Assembly: GCA_965178125.1 (NCBI GenBank)
Contig: OZ237752.1
Coordinates: forward strand, 496,001-560,000
From: Bilabrum cf. latius
Taxonomy: Eukaryota > Bigyra: Bicosoecida > Bigyra > Bicosoecida
Length of the DNA: 64,000 nt
Direction of reading: 5' to 3'
In this document: one piece after another, positions 22,301 through 33,587 of the stretch
Layout of the letters: the number at the start of each line of letters is the position of its first letter
Position numbering within the stretch: position 1 is the stretch's first letter
Translations under genes and position numbers: made by a program
The notes under the pieces: model-generated
Told to the model about the DNA's origin: nothing
The model's input: only the letters and a program-made list of their open reading frames with translations
Database searches by the model: none

Positions 22301-23443
22301 CCGTTCTCGGGCTCGAGCTCGAGCTCGCTTCCTGTGGGTTACCAGCTCCATCATCCACTCCTCTTCCCAGTCCACCTGGCACACGTCATAGTGGGATCGA
22401 TTCACATCAAGCGTACCGCCACATGCCGCTGCATCGCCCGCGGAGATCCCAAGTCCCTGACCACTGCCGTGTTCTGGTGCAACTCCACCCGACCCAGACG
22501 CAGGGCAATGCTCCGACGAGCGACTGGCAGACGAGCTGTCCGGTTGTGTCTAGGGTGCACCGAAAGCACAAGGGGACAGCAAGGATCCACGCAGTGCCAT
22601 TACGCTTGCCAGCTGCCTCTGCGCCTCATGCGCGCAGCTGAACGCCGACGCCGACTGCAAGAGCAGCCGGTCGACATCCGCAGGTGGTGCACCAGCTCGA
22701 TCCAGCAAGCCGAGCTCTCCGATCCTGTACAGAGCTGCAAATGACCCCTCCGGCAGTGGGACGCGGGCCCATTCGCCCCACTTCCCAGGCCCGTCCAAAG
22801 CTGCCAGCTCTCCGGTGCCTCGGGCGGGTGGCGGTCCTGACCCTTTCGAATCCTACACCTGCCACGCTCGGACGCGCGCTCTGATCAAGGACCCTGGAGC
22901 CACGGTGGGGACGAATACGATGCTTTTAGGACCCTACAGGTCAGGTACGGATCGAACATCACACCCCATGCTGGCACCTTCCCAGCCGGCATGTGTGGGA
23001 GGCAAACCTACAACGGCTGCCTTGCGTACGTCCTAGCATCCAGACAATGTAATTTCAGCAGAAACGTGCTGTGCAGCAGTCGCAGCTGATGATTGCAACG
23101 ACATAGGAGCCTGAAACCGGCTGCTGGCGACGCCTGATGACTCTGCTTGCTTTCCCGGCGCCCCAGCTTCTGCGAGCAAGCTCGCCAGACCGTCCGCGTT
23201 ATCTCCATCCTTAACGTGTGATGCAAGCATCTCAACAACTGAAGCAATCATATCCCGCTTTATTGCATCGGCAGAAGTTCCAGCTTGATCAAGGGATGAC
23301 TGTACCTTGTCTTTCGTACTTGTGGTTGCAGCAGACGTTTGCTTTAATTGCTCTACTGCCTGCATAGCAGCGTCGCGGTTCGCTGCCGCTTCTGCGCGGA
23401 GCTTTTCAAGCTATGCAATTTGTTGCGCTAAGTTGCCGTTCAT
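19373..23443 (-). CDS. UBE3D: UBE3D-like (HECT_2 family) E3 ubiquitin ligase with N-terminal coiled coil
   Basis: A 1,356-residue frame from ATG 23443 to TGA 19373-19375, crossing about 12 TAG codons (23411, 23033, 22934, 22853, 22550, 22118, 21845, 21428, 21413, 20633, 20084, 19877). It begins MNGNLAQQIA-TAG-LEKLRAEAAANRD, a coiled coil where Gln fits. Family features toward the C-terminus: RVPLPEGS, a first Cys pair IRCRMCGC (~residue 766), a second LRCGRCDAVLG (~1084), then RLFKHSLVCAV, CFEAYQPETLVAAA, PVGFRLLREWSKEVLPE and SRYPPAVRRLAG, the order seen in UBE2C-binding E3D proteins. Twice to three times longer than animal UBE3D through low-complexity inserts (Ser-rich with acidic runs, Arg/Ala REREs). 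Fusion of two genes cannot be excluded, but nothing except TAG separates the parts. Predicted to accept ubiquitin from an E2 without a canonical HECT fold. Confidence 0.62.
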
Positions 23444-24271
23444 TGCAAGCCCAACAGCCAACAAGGTGAGCCAATCAAGGTTTCAAAAGCTCAGCAGGCT
23501 GTGTGATCAGTGGCAATTCCGATTCAACACTCTTGCGACCAGCACATTCATTCTAGACGGTAGTAGTTTGTCCAAATTGGTGTATTGGATAGAGCCAGGG
23601 AGGGCCAGGGTTCAACTCCGAGCGACAGCAGCTTTTTGGTAGAACACGCGGCCGTTCTGCAGACCACCATGATCCCCGCAGGATCAATTGCCGACGTTTG
23701 TCAGTACCTGCTCCCGCACGATTTGGTTCTGGGGGCATCATAGTCTAGCACATTATGGGCACATGTCAGCACTTCAGAGGCGGTGCAAGCGCGTCACCGG
23801 TCCTAGAAATTCACTGCATCCGCAGCGTACATCAGGTGGCCAGCTTTTTCGGCCACAGTCCCACGGCATTTGCGTTCTCTCCCAGCAGTACTCCCAGCTA
23901 ATGCGGGACTGCGGCAGGTTCAAGTGTAGGTGGGTCTGGAGCCTTGGGCAGTGCTGCAGCTGTGCAGACCTTGCCCACGCGCCCTCCTTCCATTCATGTG
24001 GAATGAGCTGCAGCTTGAGTAGTTTTCGTCCAATGCACAGAGAGTACCACGGGGCAGTACCACACATGATGATGTTCTTGTGGTACGCTACTGTGGCAGA
24101 ATAGAGGGAGATCGCATCGTAGTCGCTGACAGGCCAATGGCGCAGATCCGGCATTCAGGTAGGTTCCCCATGGAGTTGATGCTAGATTCGCATCCGTAGG
24201 AACTTGATGTCTAGTCATCTACAATTTACGTCGAAGGGGTGCAGTCACAGCAAGCCACACGTGCACGCCCG
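23444..24271. promoter_or_regulatory. divergent intergenic region, E3 / SPRY genes
   Basis: About 830 bp between divergent genes. An antisense frame at 23774-24154 (126 codons, ATG to TGA) has unusual Trp/Cys-rich composition and no recognised domain; I leave it uncalled. An ATG at 24179 could extend the SPRY protein by 31 residues across two TAG codons. Confidence 0.4.
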
Positions 24272-27200
24272 ATGGCCGACGACAGCTCGAAGTCCAGCGT
24301 GGAACAAGACAGCACTCAGGCTGGTGGATCTGGAGCACCCACAGCGGTCATAAAGCTTCCAGGTCGCATAGCAAAGCTGAAACGGCTGTTGCAGAACGCA
24401 CGCGTAGAGATGCTTGCTCGCGTGAGGGACGGTGTTGACAGCGCACAGCCCCCGGCAGCGCAAGCACAAGCAACACCCACTGGGCATGCCGCGATCAAAG
24501 ACACAGCCCAATCAGGTCAATCAAGTCAACCAGGTCAATCAGGCGGATCAGCTGCTTCCATTACTGCGAAATCACGCCCTTAGGCAGCATCTAGCGCGCC
24601 CGTCAGCGGAGGTGCCCCGGCTGCAGAGACCGATGGTGCCGGAATAGCAACGCAGCGATTGCTGTCGGCTTGGATGCGCGAGTTCAGGCTTAAGCCAAGC
24701 ACGTGGCACGATGCTCCCACGATGTCGCCGCCCTCATTCGATTCGAGCGACCCTGTTGAGACTGGCTCCGTACGGGACGCTGCCATGCGGCGAGACGAGC
24801 AGCTCGCATCGCGGCTGCGAAAGGAGAGGCAGGAAGCGGCTGCGCTGGGCGATGCGGCGTCCTCATCGGCCGCAAAGACAGGGGAAGGATCCACCGGTTC
24901 AACCTCCGCATCGAGTGCCCGGGGTGCGGCGGGCGCCAGCCCCGGTGACAGCGCAAGGGCTAGAGCAGAAGCCCGGCTGGCAGCGCGATCGCTGGTCGGC
25001 AAGACAGGCGCCACTGGCAGAGGACGGAACCCTGCCCGCAGCCGTCGGAACGAGCCCGGGATCCAGCTGACGCAAGCTGTTTTCCCTGAAAGGGTTGCAA
25101 CCGCTCCTACGGATCTGTTGTCAAAGGACGGCCGGTTGCTGACGGGAATCGACCTGCCGGTGCACGCCGATCTATGGGACATGCCCCCGCCGCACGTTGG
25201 GCAGCCGGCAGGGGCATAGGGAAGGTCCCCCGGCAGTCAGCGGTCAGGTGCGGGGGCTAGAAGTGCAGGCGTGCGTGTGGCCGAGGCCAATGGCGCGGCA
25301 TCTGGCGGCGACCGGCGGGCCGGCGGGCAAGCCGAGGCAGTATCGTTGCCGATGTGCGGTGGGTGCGTGCCTCGCGTGTGCTCCTATTTCGAAGTCACGA
25401 TTGGGACGAAGGCAGACATCACAACGTGTGGAGGAGATTACGAAGCAGAGCAAGCCGCCAGGGTTGCTGAAGGAGGAGGCATGTTTCTGGGAGGACCCGA
25501 TGAAGGGGTCTGCGTCGCGGTGGGCCTGACCAAAGACAGCGTGGCGCTCCGGGGATCCATGCCCGGCTGGAATCGTGCCTCTGTGGGCTACCACGGGGAT
25601 GATGGGCACAAGTTCCATGCGAGTGGAAGGGGGCAGCGCTTCGGGCCCAGGTTTGGCGCAGGCGACACTGTAGGGTGCGGCATCGACTACGGCCCTTGCC
25701 TGCCGGTGGGGGTGCCTGCTGGCGTTCGGGTGCAGGCTGAGAGCGAGCTCGCGGAAGCAGGACTGCCTCCCCTCGGCGGCTTGGGCGCAAGTGCAGATAA
25801 TGGAGCGGACGAGGAGGAAGAAGAGGGGCTTGGGGGTAGCTTGGACGCAAACGACGAAGACGACGAGGATGCTTCCGTCGGCAGCACGAGGCGCACCCCA
25901 GCTGCGGTGATGGCCGCTTCTCTCAGCAGTGCCGCTCGCATGGCAAGCCAGTGGGGCGATGGTACACCCAGCGCTACAACAGCTATGTTTGTAGGGTCTA
26001 CATCCAATGAAGGGGACCCCTATGGACCTGGAGAGAGACAATCCGCCAGGGTGCGGCGCAAGAAGGCGAGAGCTGCAGCCGGTCACGCACCCGGACAAGT
26101 GACCACTCGCTCGATAGAAAGCAGCGGCAACGACTCCGTCACGGTCCAACCGGCCGATCCCCGCGGGGCCAGGGTATTCTACACGCTGAATGGCAGCTTC
26201 ATTGGATATGCGTTCGTCGGTCTTGACGTGAGCCAGGCATGGTACCCGTGCGCGGGGCTGGACTCGCCGTATCCGGTGCGCTTCAACTTCGGCGTGGACC
26301 CGCGCAGGCCATTCCTCTTCCCTCTGGCTCAGTTTGAGCACTCCATATGGAGGGAGTACTACAAGAGGAATGCCCCCTTTGTTCATGAGCTGCTGGGTAG
26401 GATTGGCAGGAAGGCTGCGGGCCAGCTAAAGGCATGCCCCATGCTACAGCACGCGTCCGTGGGTGGGCTGCGAGTCGAGCGGCTTCCCGCAGGTTCAAGT
26501 GGGACGGCAGCGCACAGTGCAGCTGCAGGTGTCAGCAGTCGCAGCCAGGCAGACAAGCATGAAGCCGAGTCAAGAAAGGCTCCAGCACGACCCATGGGAT
26601 TGCTCGCAGATCGTGACGCGGGCCGCATCAAGATCTTGCCAGGCAGCTCCCCCATGGCCGGTGGAATGCTCGCCCCGCGTACGTCGCCGCCGACTTCCAG
26701 GCACAGGCCGCTGCCGATGGCTGGGGCAGCACAGGGCGGCAGTGTGCGGCTTCGGAGCGGGATGGCTGCGGTAGTACCAAGCCCCGGGACCGGGCCCATG
26801 GAAGGCGGGACCAGGTCAAGAGCACCTAGCGAATCGTCCACCTCGATGCAGAGCGGTCAGACAGCAGCGAAAAGCACGCTGCTGCGCAAGGGCAGCATAA
26901 GCTCGGTCGGCAGCGAGGGCGGCACCGCCGGAGAGGGCCCCGGCAACAGCAGCCACAGGGTTGTCCTAAGCAACCTGACGCCCGTCGCGGCTCGATTTCC
27001 TGGGGTAGAGGACACCTCCGTGGGACAGGCCATTCTGGGGATGCAAGCCGCGTTTGCAGTGGGTGTTCTGGCCAGGAGGCGTGATGTGATCAAGCAGAAA
27101 CTCTCCCATGCACGGTCTCTCGTCAACCGTATAGCTACAGCGATCGAGGGTATCGAAGTTGCCGCCAGCCATGCGCAAGTTGCCTTCCCAGATGTGCTAC

Positions 27201-28399
27201 AACAATAGCGCGATGTAGATGCCCATGCGTCATAGTCAGTGGACAAAGTAAGGTCTGGCGGTGCGTTATCACCCGGAGCCGCAGGTTCGACAAGCGATGA
27301 TGCCGTAGAAGTGCCTCCAAGCATCGCTGGCACGAGTCCTCAGGCGGTCGGTGGCCCCGCCCACCAGGCCCTCCTAGATACCATCAATCGGCTGATAAGC
27401 ATGATTGAATCCACCGGTGAGGGAAGTGAGACTGCCCCTGCGAAGGAGTCCACGGATGGAGCGGTGAGCTCTTCAGCGGTTGAGGCAGCGGCAGCCTAGG
27501 GTGGTTCGGCTGGAACCACTGCCGCAGGAGCCGCGTCTGCTCGTGAGTCAGAGTCCACCCGCGCGGCGGGCACGCATGACAAGGGCAAGCCAAGGCTGGC
27601 CCACCTGTTCCGTGATCTAAACGACGCAGTGGAGGCGATGGTGCAGGAATCGAAGCTAAATCTGAAGCGGAGGCAAGCGACCAAGGACGACGAGAAACGC
27701 CAGGACATCGCCGGGATCCAGTGGTCCAGGGGGCGGAAGCCCGACCCAGAGGTTGACGCATGGGAGACAACAGAGGCAGTCGCGGGTGCAGGTGAGGGCC
27801 ACGGAGCAAGGAAGCGGCCCCGATGGGACAATGTGCACAGAGAGGACCAAAGCCAAGGCCCCGGTGATGTCCCCGTGCACCACGCCGGGGCGGTTCGGCC
27901 CAACTGGCAGCTGGAGCGGGTGAGACGGCAGAACGCACGCGGTGGTTTAAGGGGTGCCCGGGGAGGGATGGCGCAGATGCAGCTGCTGGTCGATTTGATG
28001 AGGGGTGCGCGCATGCAACTCCGCAACGCGATGGATGGCGGCGATGATGGTGCGGAAGACGAAGAAAATGCGGAGTGGCCCGTGCGTGCGCCTGGAGAGA
28101 TCAACGATGGGGATGACGATGAAGCTGTTGAAGGCGATGAAGATGGCGGGCATGGTGAGGTGCTGGGCGGTCCGGCTGGCGGCACTGGACCCGTGCAGCA
28201 CCGGGACCCGGAGTTGCGGATGATGGGGCGGGTTCTGGCCATGCTGGAGGCCATGGATGGGCAGGAAGCTGGCGGCGAAAGCGATGCAGACGAAGACATT
28301 GATGTCAGTGATGGCAGCGAGGCCAGCGAGGGCGAGTCCAGCAGCGGCGAAGGCAGCGATGCGGTCGGTGACGATGGGAGCGATCACGATTCAGGCTGA
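24272..28399 (+). CDS. large SPRY-domain protein
   Basis: From ATG 24272 (MADDSSKSS) to TGA 28397-28399, crossing TAG at 24581, 25217, 27206, 27233 and 27497; about 1,375 residues. A SPRY domain lies around residues 370-700: YFEVTIGTKADITT, GVCVAVGL, PGWNRASVGYHGDDGHKFHA, GDTVGCGIDYG, then after an inserted ~140-residue acidic/basic loop, RVFYTLNGSFIGYAFVGLDV, AWYPCAGLDSPYPVRFNFG and PFLFPL. YHGDDG and the FxLNG motif place it with the RanBP9/Ash2-type SPRY group. The rest is Ser/Ala/Gly-rich with two helical stretches (VLARRRDVIKQKLSHARSLV; DTINRLISMIES) and an acidic C-terminus. SPRY domains bind proteins, often as substrate receptors. Start codon and possible small introns near 25217-25380 are uncertain. 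Confidence 0.7.
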
Positions 28400-28575
28400 G
28401 TGGAGGGCGATCGTGGTGAGCTTCTCGATGCCAGCCGTCCGATTCTAGCCCTATTTGTGGTTGAGGAGCCATTGGATAGTATTATAGGCAAGGGGGGATT
28501 GCAGTTGCACGGATCTTTACTCTTGAGCAATGACGCCGATCAGTTATGCACGTACGGATCTATTTGCAAGTTGAG

Positions 28576-29661
28576 TCACTTCCCCCACCCCCTTCCTCCA
28601 CCCCTTCCTCCACGCCCCCTTCCGACCCCCCTCCCTCGGTCTTGACCCCTTCCCCTTCCTCTGCCCCTACCATAGCCCCTTCCTCTGCCACCGTGCTCGC
28701 CACCACGTCCAAAGCCACCTCTGCCATATCCCCCGCCTCGACCTATGCCCCGCCCACCCCCTCGTCCACTGCCAGTACCTCGCCCTCCCTCCCACCCACC
28801 CCCACGGCCTCGCCCGCGAGACACCCCCCTGCCCCTACCCCTCCCCCTCCCATTGGCGTGGCTCCCTGCCTCCTCCCTGGCACCCCTCGGCTGCCGAGAG
28901 GCCTGCTCCTCCTCGATACCCTCGTAGATCGCGTCGATCCCGTGCTCTGCAATGAAATCTTCTAGTGGTGCGTACCGCTCGCCCCGCTCGATCGCGGCCA
29001 TCATCTCCTTGCGCATGGACACAAGCGGGTTGTCCACCCCGAATCCATACCCACGTTGCTTTTCTTGTTCGTGCTTCTCTTCTGGAGGCGGACCGGCGTC
29101 CATCTGGGCTTCTTGCTCCAGCTCAGATCGTACATCTCGTGTTATTGCTTTCTATTCGCGTCGTCGTTGGCGTTGAATTGCCTGCCAAGACGGGTGCTTG
29201 TCCTCGAACAGCGGCTCGCCGAATTGGTCTAGGCCGCGACCCTTGCCTGCCCCCCTGCCGTGAATCTTGGCCCCCCCTCGCGGTGCAGAAACGTAGGAAG
29301 ATCGAGCAGCTGTTGTTGCCGAAACAGCAATTGATTCAACCACAGATGGGGGCATGCCATCAGAACCAGATGCAATCGGCAGCGACGGTCCCTCCTCGAC
29401 ATCTGCATCGGAATCGCTATCACTCGAACTGCCGCTAGAGCTTTCGTTTGTATCTTCTAAAGAAGTGTCCTCTACACTATCTTCGGATTCGCTGGCTGGT
29501 GGAGGAGGTTCCGAGAGATTTTCGTTCGGTTCCTCCGCAGACTTTCTGCCAAGTTTTTGCAGCAGCTTAAGCCTGAGCTTTTCGAGGGCACCCTTTCGAG
29601 AGGTGCTCGCTTTAATCGTGCTGTCATCACTGGGTCTGGCGCGTTTCGTGCCTGGTCGCAT
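28576..29661 (-). CDS. RGG-rich protein with BUD22-like KHPSW motif
   Basis: 361 residues, ATG 29661 to TGA 28576-28578, one TAG at 29152. The N-terminus MRPGTKRARPSDD is basic; residues ~50-90 are acidic-serine rich (SSGSSSDSDSDADVEE). FEDKHPSWQAIQRQRRRE-TAG-KA resembles the LHPSWEAK end motif of BUD22/SRFBP1, where a polar residue is expected. A short ordered part (NPLVSMRKEMMAAIERGERYAPLEDFIAEHG) precedes a ~100-residue Arg-Gly tail (GRGRGRGRG, GGYGRGGFGRGG). RGG tails bind RNA and occur in nucleolar and processing factors; a ribosome-biogenesis role is inference. Confidence 0.68.
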
Positions 29662-29778
29662 GTTAGAATGGTGGCAGTTGCACTAAATGCAGCCGACGAA
29701 ACTGTAGTTGCACTTCGTGCACTGGCAGCTTTGAGGTGACGACTGCGGGCCTAGAGAGCATCAGGATTCACATAACAA

Positions 29779-32700
29779 TCAAAGCTCCTCCCCTGATGCC
29801 CTGTCGGTGCCTGTCCAGCTCTCGGTCAGCTCATTGACACTCCGATGCCGGTTCCCGGCAAGCCGCTCCCTGATCCCAACTACAAATTCCTGTAGGCCGG
29901 CCCCAAGCGCAATGCCAGTCTGGGCCGGGCCCATCGCCGCGTACCGGCACCCTGCGTCGCTCCAGCAAGATTCCGAGGACGGCTGCCGCGTGCTGCTGCT
30001 CTATGTACCGCTGTCCTATCCACCAGCGATGCCGGTTTCCTCCAGCGCTGCCTCTAGCTATCCAGTGGTAGCAGCCAGGAGCAGCGCCACGAACAGCAAC
30101 ACGACAAGAGACAAGCACACGCCCACCACCCCGCAGCAAGATCCCGACGATGATGCACCTGCCCGCCCCTCGCCCACCTAGGCCCTCAGGGCATCGATCT
30201 GCCGCGTTGCCTCCTCATACGCATTGGTCGCGTCCGTGCACCGATGCTCAAGCCTCTCCACCTCCTAGGCCAAAGCGCCCTCCTCACCCTGATCGAGCCC
30301 GGCTCCACCCGATGAAATTTGTTCCCTGAGCTCTCCCAGTTCGCCCTCCAGCCGCTGCAGCGCCTCCCTTAGCCCTTGCGCGTCCGACTCGCTGTTCCTC
30401 AGCCGAGTCCTCACCTCCTCGAAGGCCTGCTGTGCCTCCTCTGCACGCGCCTCGGCTCGCTTGCTGCGCTCCGCTGCAGCTTCCAGATCCTTCCTTAGGG
30501 ACTCGGAGCGGGCACGCTCCTGCTCCAGCTCAACTGCATAGGCCTAAGCGTCTGTTTCAGATACGGCTGACCCTCCCGCTGCAGTACCGGCGGCGGCCTG
30601 CTGCTGCCTGAGACCCTCCATCTCCTCCTGCATGCGCTTGGACTTGCCTTGCTCCTCCTGCAGCTGGCTCTGGGCAGTGTCCAGCTTGCTTTGCAGCTGT
30701 GCAAGCTGCCTCCCCGTGGCAGCCCCCGAGTGCCTCTGTGTTCTCTTCATGGACTCCAGGTCGCCGATCCTCGACTCTGCGTCCTTGGCGCGGGCCTCCA
30801 GCGCCTGCACCTGCTGCTTTGCCTGCGCGGCGGTTTCTTCCCACTTGCTGGCGGATTGCCTCGCCTGTTCCAACTCCTGGCGAAGCTGTGCCTGTGCCTC
30901 ATCCTGGGCTTGTTGCTTCTGCTTGAGCTGCTGCAGCAAGCTGGCATCCGGGCCTTCGCCCTGCACATGGGCTGGCGAGCTCGGGTTGCCTACACCAAGC
31001 GGAGCAGGAGCAGCGGTTGAACTGGAAGGATCTGCTGAAGCAGTGGAAGCGTGTGCACCGCTGGCTGCGTGCTCCCTGCCGGCAGCGGGAGCACCTGCGG
31101 CCCCCGAAGACCCAGAGGTGCTAAACTCAAGGGCTTTACGGATCTCGTCCATCCCAGGAAACTATTCCCCGGCTGCAGCGCCTCGACTGAGATTGTTCTC
31201 TATAGCTGTGCCTTGCTAGTTTCCCTCACCGGTGCGCACAGGGTTGCTCCCGTCGGCAGCACCCGCTCCATCCATGGCACCTGCTGGCACAGCGACTTGC
31301 TCGGATCCAAGGCCGCCGGCTCGGTGGGACCGCGAGAGGGCTTGCTCGGCCCTCCTGCCCGCCGAATCCACGGAAGGTGGCAGCACCGGCGGGACGGGAG
31401 CCCTTTGCCCTGATGAACCCTTGCCTCTCGAGGCTGACCCACGGCCACTGGACCTTGCTCGCATGGCGATGGCATGCCTCTGGCGCTGGCGACTCGCAGC
31501 TCGGAGCGCCTTGGAGGGAGAGAACGCGCGAAATGGGCGGCGGGACATGCCCGACCTGCTCAACCCGCCTGCTTGGCTACGGGTGGACGAACCAGGCGCC
31601 GCAGGGGGACGCGTGGACCCGCCCGGCAGCGAGCGATCGACATCCTGCGAAGCCTCCGCCGCCTGCGGTCCTGCCCATGTTGATGACAGTTTTGGCGGCG
31701 AGGTGTTGCTTTGACCGCCCGAGTTAGCGTGCGCATCCCCCGCTGCTGCTGCTGCTGCTGTCTCTCGAGGACTCGCCGGTGTGGACACGAACATGCCTCG
31801 CGTGTCGGAGACGATCTCGACGCTGCGGTCCTGGGAGGCTGCACCCGTGCTGCCGCCCTCTTGGCTACCCCGTTCCTGCTCCTAACCCTTCCCCTCCTCT
31901 GTGCGGGCGAGTCCAGGGACCCTTGCGACGGCGGGGGAGCCCACGGTCCCATCCAGGTCGAGTCCAGTGCCAGCGAGCAAGCTATCTGCAGCTGCCTTCT
32001 CGTCCGTGCTTTGGGCGCCATCTTCACTGCACTGCTCCTGGTCTTTGATGAAGGACACTGCGCCCTCGTACACTGTTCCCTGCACCCTCCGCTCAAGTGC
32101 CGCCCTCATCCGGTCGTCCACCCTGCGTGCTACCGCGGGAGAGAGCGCCCCGCTCATGACGAGCTTCTCCAGGGGCGTCGGTGAGCTGGCCTTGTCCTCG
32201 TCCTCATCCTCATCTTCCTCGTCTTCGTACAGACCGTCATCTTCCCCTTCTTTGCGTTCCTACAGCCCGCCCTTACGACCCCCTGGCCGAAATTTCGGTG
32301 AAACATCGGCCCCGTGTGCAGCTGCGTCCTACTGCCACTCGTCCCCCACGAGATCAGCGGGGTCGATCAACGAGCCTGGGTACTGCGCCCCATCTCCGTG
32401 CCCGTGCCCGTGCCCGTGCCCGTGCCCGTGCTCCAGAAGACCCGCCGATCCCGCCTGTGCCTGGCTGCTGCCCAGCATCGTGGACGCCTGCCCCGCTGGG
32501 GCGCCTCTGGCACCGGCATGTGCCACCGGTGACAGGGCCTCGGTGGCCTTGGCATCAGCAGCTGTCTGCGGCGCTTTGTCGCCCTACGGCTCCTCGCCCA
32601 TGCCCCACTCGTCATCATCGAACTCCAAGTCATCCGCTTCGCCCCACGCAGCACCGACATCGCCGGACCCGGGCTGCTGCGTTCCACTGGCCGGCATCGC

Positions 32701-33475
32701 GCCGGCCGCTGCTCCATGACGCGGCTCTGACGGAGCAGCGAAGCCATCAATGAAGCTCGCCTCGCCGCCTGCCCGGCTCTATCTCGCATTGCTGGGGGAT
32801 TGATCACCCCTTGGGGTTGCGCCCGAGTAGTTGCTGTACAGGTCGGTGTCCATGCCGGGTGTTCGACCAAGAGGTGGAGTCGCCCCGGCATCGAATGTGC
32901 TGGATCCAGGCCTCGTGCCTCGATGCGGAGTGAACGGTGACATGATACCGGCATACGCATCTTGAGATGCATCGTCCCGTCTCACGACTTCTTTGTATGA
33001 AGCGGTCAAGAGCATCGTGGTGAGGGTTCCATTCGACGTTTCTCCGAACGCATGATTCGGGTATATCGCGGAGGCGTTTTCAGCTGCCACATGCTCCATG
33101 AACTTCAAAAGTGCGAGCTTGTCTGGAACTCGGCGGGAGCCGCTGACCTTATCGGGTGCTTCGCCAAGTGCCTGCTTTGCAGAGGCTATCGTGTCCGGCT
33201 TCAATGCTCCTCCAGGTAGCTAGAGGCTGATCAGAAGATCTTCATAACGCTTGATATCTGCGTTTACGCTGGAACAAAGTAAAAGTCGTACCAAAATCAG
33301 TGGCAATCGTACAAGACCCTAACTTCGAGAAAACCAAAATGAACATACCTAGCTGGTCTTGTGCGTCGCCGTACTCAAACACGCGATCTAGTAGACCTGA
33401 ATACGACCCCATCAAGCGCTCCATGGCACAATTTGTGGTGAGGCCCGCTGTCCAGCTGCTCTGTTCAGGTTTCAT
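29779..33475 (-). CDS. coiled-coil protein with C-terminal membrane anchor
   Basis: Exon 1 33475-33349 (MKPEQSSWTAGLTTNCAMER...VFEYGDAQDQL) joins over a 91-nt GT-AG intron (33348-33258) to DIKRYEDLLISL. The frame then runs to TGA 29779-29781 with 14 TAG codons (33220, 32779, 32584, 32329, 32260, 31882, 31216, 31162, 30544, 30265, 30178, 30058, 30016, 30001), 1,201 residues in all. A His-Gly run HGHGHGHGHG (about 32395-32430) and acidic and Ser-rich disorder precede a long coiled coil (LLQQLKQKQQAQDEAQAQL ... LREALQRLEGELGELREQI, where TAG also falls). CCGVVGVCLSLVVLLFVALLLAATTG near residue 1110 is a single membrane segment, followed by ~85 residues. Golgin- or nuclear-envelope-like architecture; no family recognised. 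The reading only exists if TAG is sense. Confidence 0.62.
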
Positions 33476-33587
33476 GACTGTTGGTGGCAGCGGAACCACT
33501 GCGCCAGCGGCGCCTTGGCTGTGATCGAGATCTACAAGTTGGCACTACCAGCACACTGTTGCACTTTTAAAGCGGCATTGGTCCGCT
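33476..33587. promoter_or_regulatory. divergent promoter, coiled-coil / GBP genes
   Basis: Only 112 bp between start codons on opposite strands. Confidence 0.5.

Noticed and set aside
23580-23640. tRNA gene suggested by ggttcaactcc (B-box-like)
   Set aside because: T-stem bases do not pair and no acceptor or anticodon stem could be drawn. Other B-box-like strings (36545, 44235, 47440) also failed, so no suppressor tRNA is claimed in this window.
23774-24154. 126-codon minus-strand ATG-to-TGA frame between E3 and SPRY genes
   Set aside because: Trp/Cys-rich composition unlike its neighbours and no recognisable domain; could not be supported.
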